In this document: positions 14,268-14,281 of the stretch, piece after piece
How positions within the stretch are numbered: position 1 is the stretch's first letter
Layout of the letters: each line of letters opens with the position of its first letter
NCBI GenBank assembly: GCA_014360395.1
Contig: JACIXM010000447.1
Coordinates: forward strand, 1-14,281
Source: Actinotalea sp.
Lineage (GTDB): Bacteria; Actinomycetota; Actinomycetes; Actinomycetales; Cellulomonadaceae
DNA length: 14,281 nucleotides
Direction: 5' to 3'
Program-made: the position numbers and the translations under genes
The notes under the pieces: generated by a model
What the model was told of the DNA's origin: nothing
The model's database searches: none
What the model saw: only the letters and a program-made list of their open reading frames with translations

Positions 14268-14281
14268 CCGGCTGGACCGGC

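Noticed and set aside
1..14281. CRISPR arrays, tRNA genes, insertion sequences, phage or toxin-antitoxin genes
   Set aside because: No regularly spaced repeats, cloverleaf-like segments, transposase motifs or terminal inverted repeats were seen on either strand.

Overview
The window comes from a very G+C-rich bacterium. Dense GTG starts, G/C-ending codons, an rlmN / DivIVA-repeat / dxr gene order and a Tat-lipoprotein polyamine-binding protein all suggest Actinomycetota, probably a Micrococcales-type organism; the genus cannot be fixed from this sequence. No tRNA, rRNA, CRISPR array, insertion sequence or prophage gene was seen, and no gap between genes exceeds 300 bases.

Left end (1-2234, + strand). 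The first ~61 bases do not belong to the gene that follows. On the minus strand they encode a peptide resembling the end of a corrinoid iron-sulfur protein subunit, so the window probably starts at a chimeric junction. Next come the last ~93 codons of rlmN (23S rRNA/tRNA A2503-type methyltransferase), a small protein built of DivI1A-like repeats (start overlapping the rlmN stop), and dxr (second step of the MEP isoprenoid pathway). A 12-bp perfect hairpin closes this block and also serves the convergent next operon.

Centre and right (2243-13070): a polyamine uptake and catabolism locus. On the minus strand an operon reads Lrp/AsnC regulator -> class III aminotransferase (SpuC/putrescine-pyruvate type) -> FAD-dependent amine oxidase-like protein (PuuB/DAO type). 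Divergent from it is an aldehyde dehydrogenase of the 4-aminobutyraldehyde type, ended by a 12-bp hairpin. Then comes a tight operon for a PotD-like Tat lipoprotein, PotA-like ATPase and PotB/PotC-like permeases, followed 55 nt later by a saccharopine-dehydrogenase-family oxidoreductase of unknown substrate. The simplest model is import of putrescine/spermidine by PotDABC, transamination (or oxidation) to an aminoaldehyde, and oxidation to GABA or a related amino acid. No gamma-glutamylpolyamine synthetase (PuuA/GlnA3-like) or gamma-glutamyl-GABA hydrolase (PuuD) is in the window, so the direct transaminase route is favoured unless those genes lie elsewhere.

The two regulatory gaps (5605-5810 and 7260-7476) share an 18-nt motif matching at 14 positions, a candidate Lrp box. 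The first gap also holds two adjacent perfect 6-bp dyads between the predicted promoter and the aldehyde dehydrogenase start.

Right end (13150-14281): a six-TM diguanylate cyclase with intact GGEEF and an intact RxxD inhibitory site. It is separated from the polyamine locus by paired G+C hairpins and ends in a 16-bp perfect hairpin that overlaps its own last codons.

The parts with least precedent are the saccharopine-dehydrogenase-like gene tied to polyamine uptake and the shared regulatory motif.
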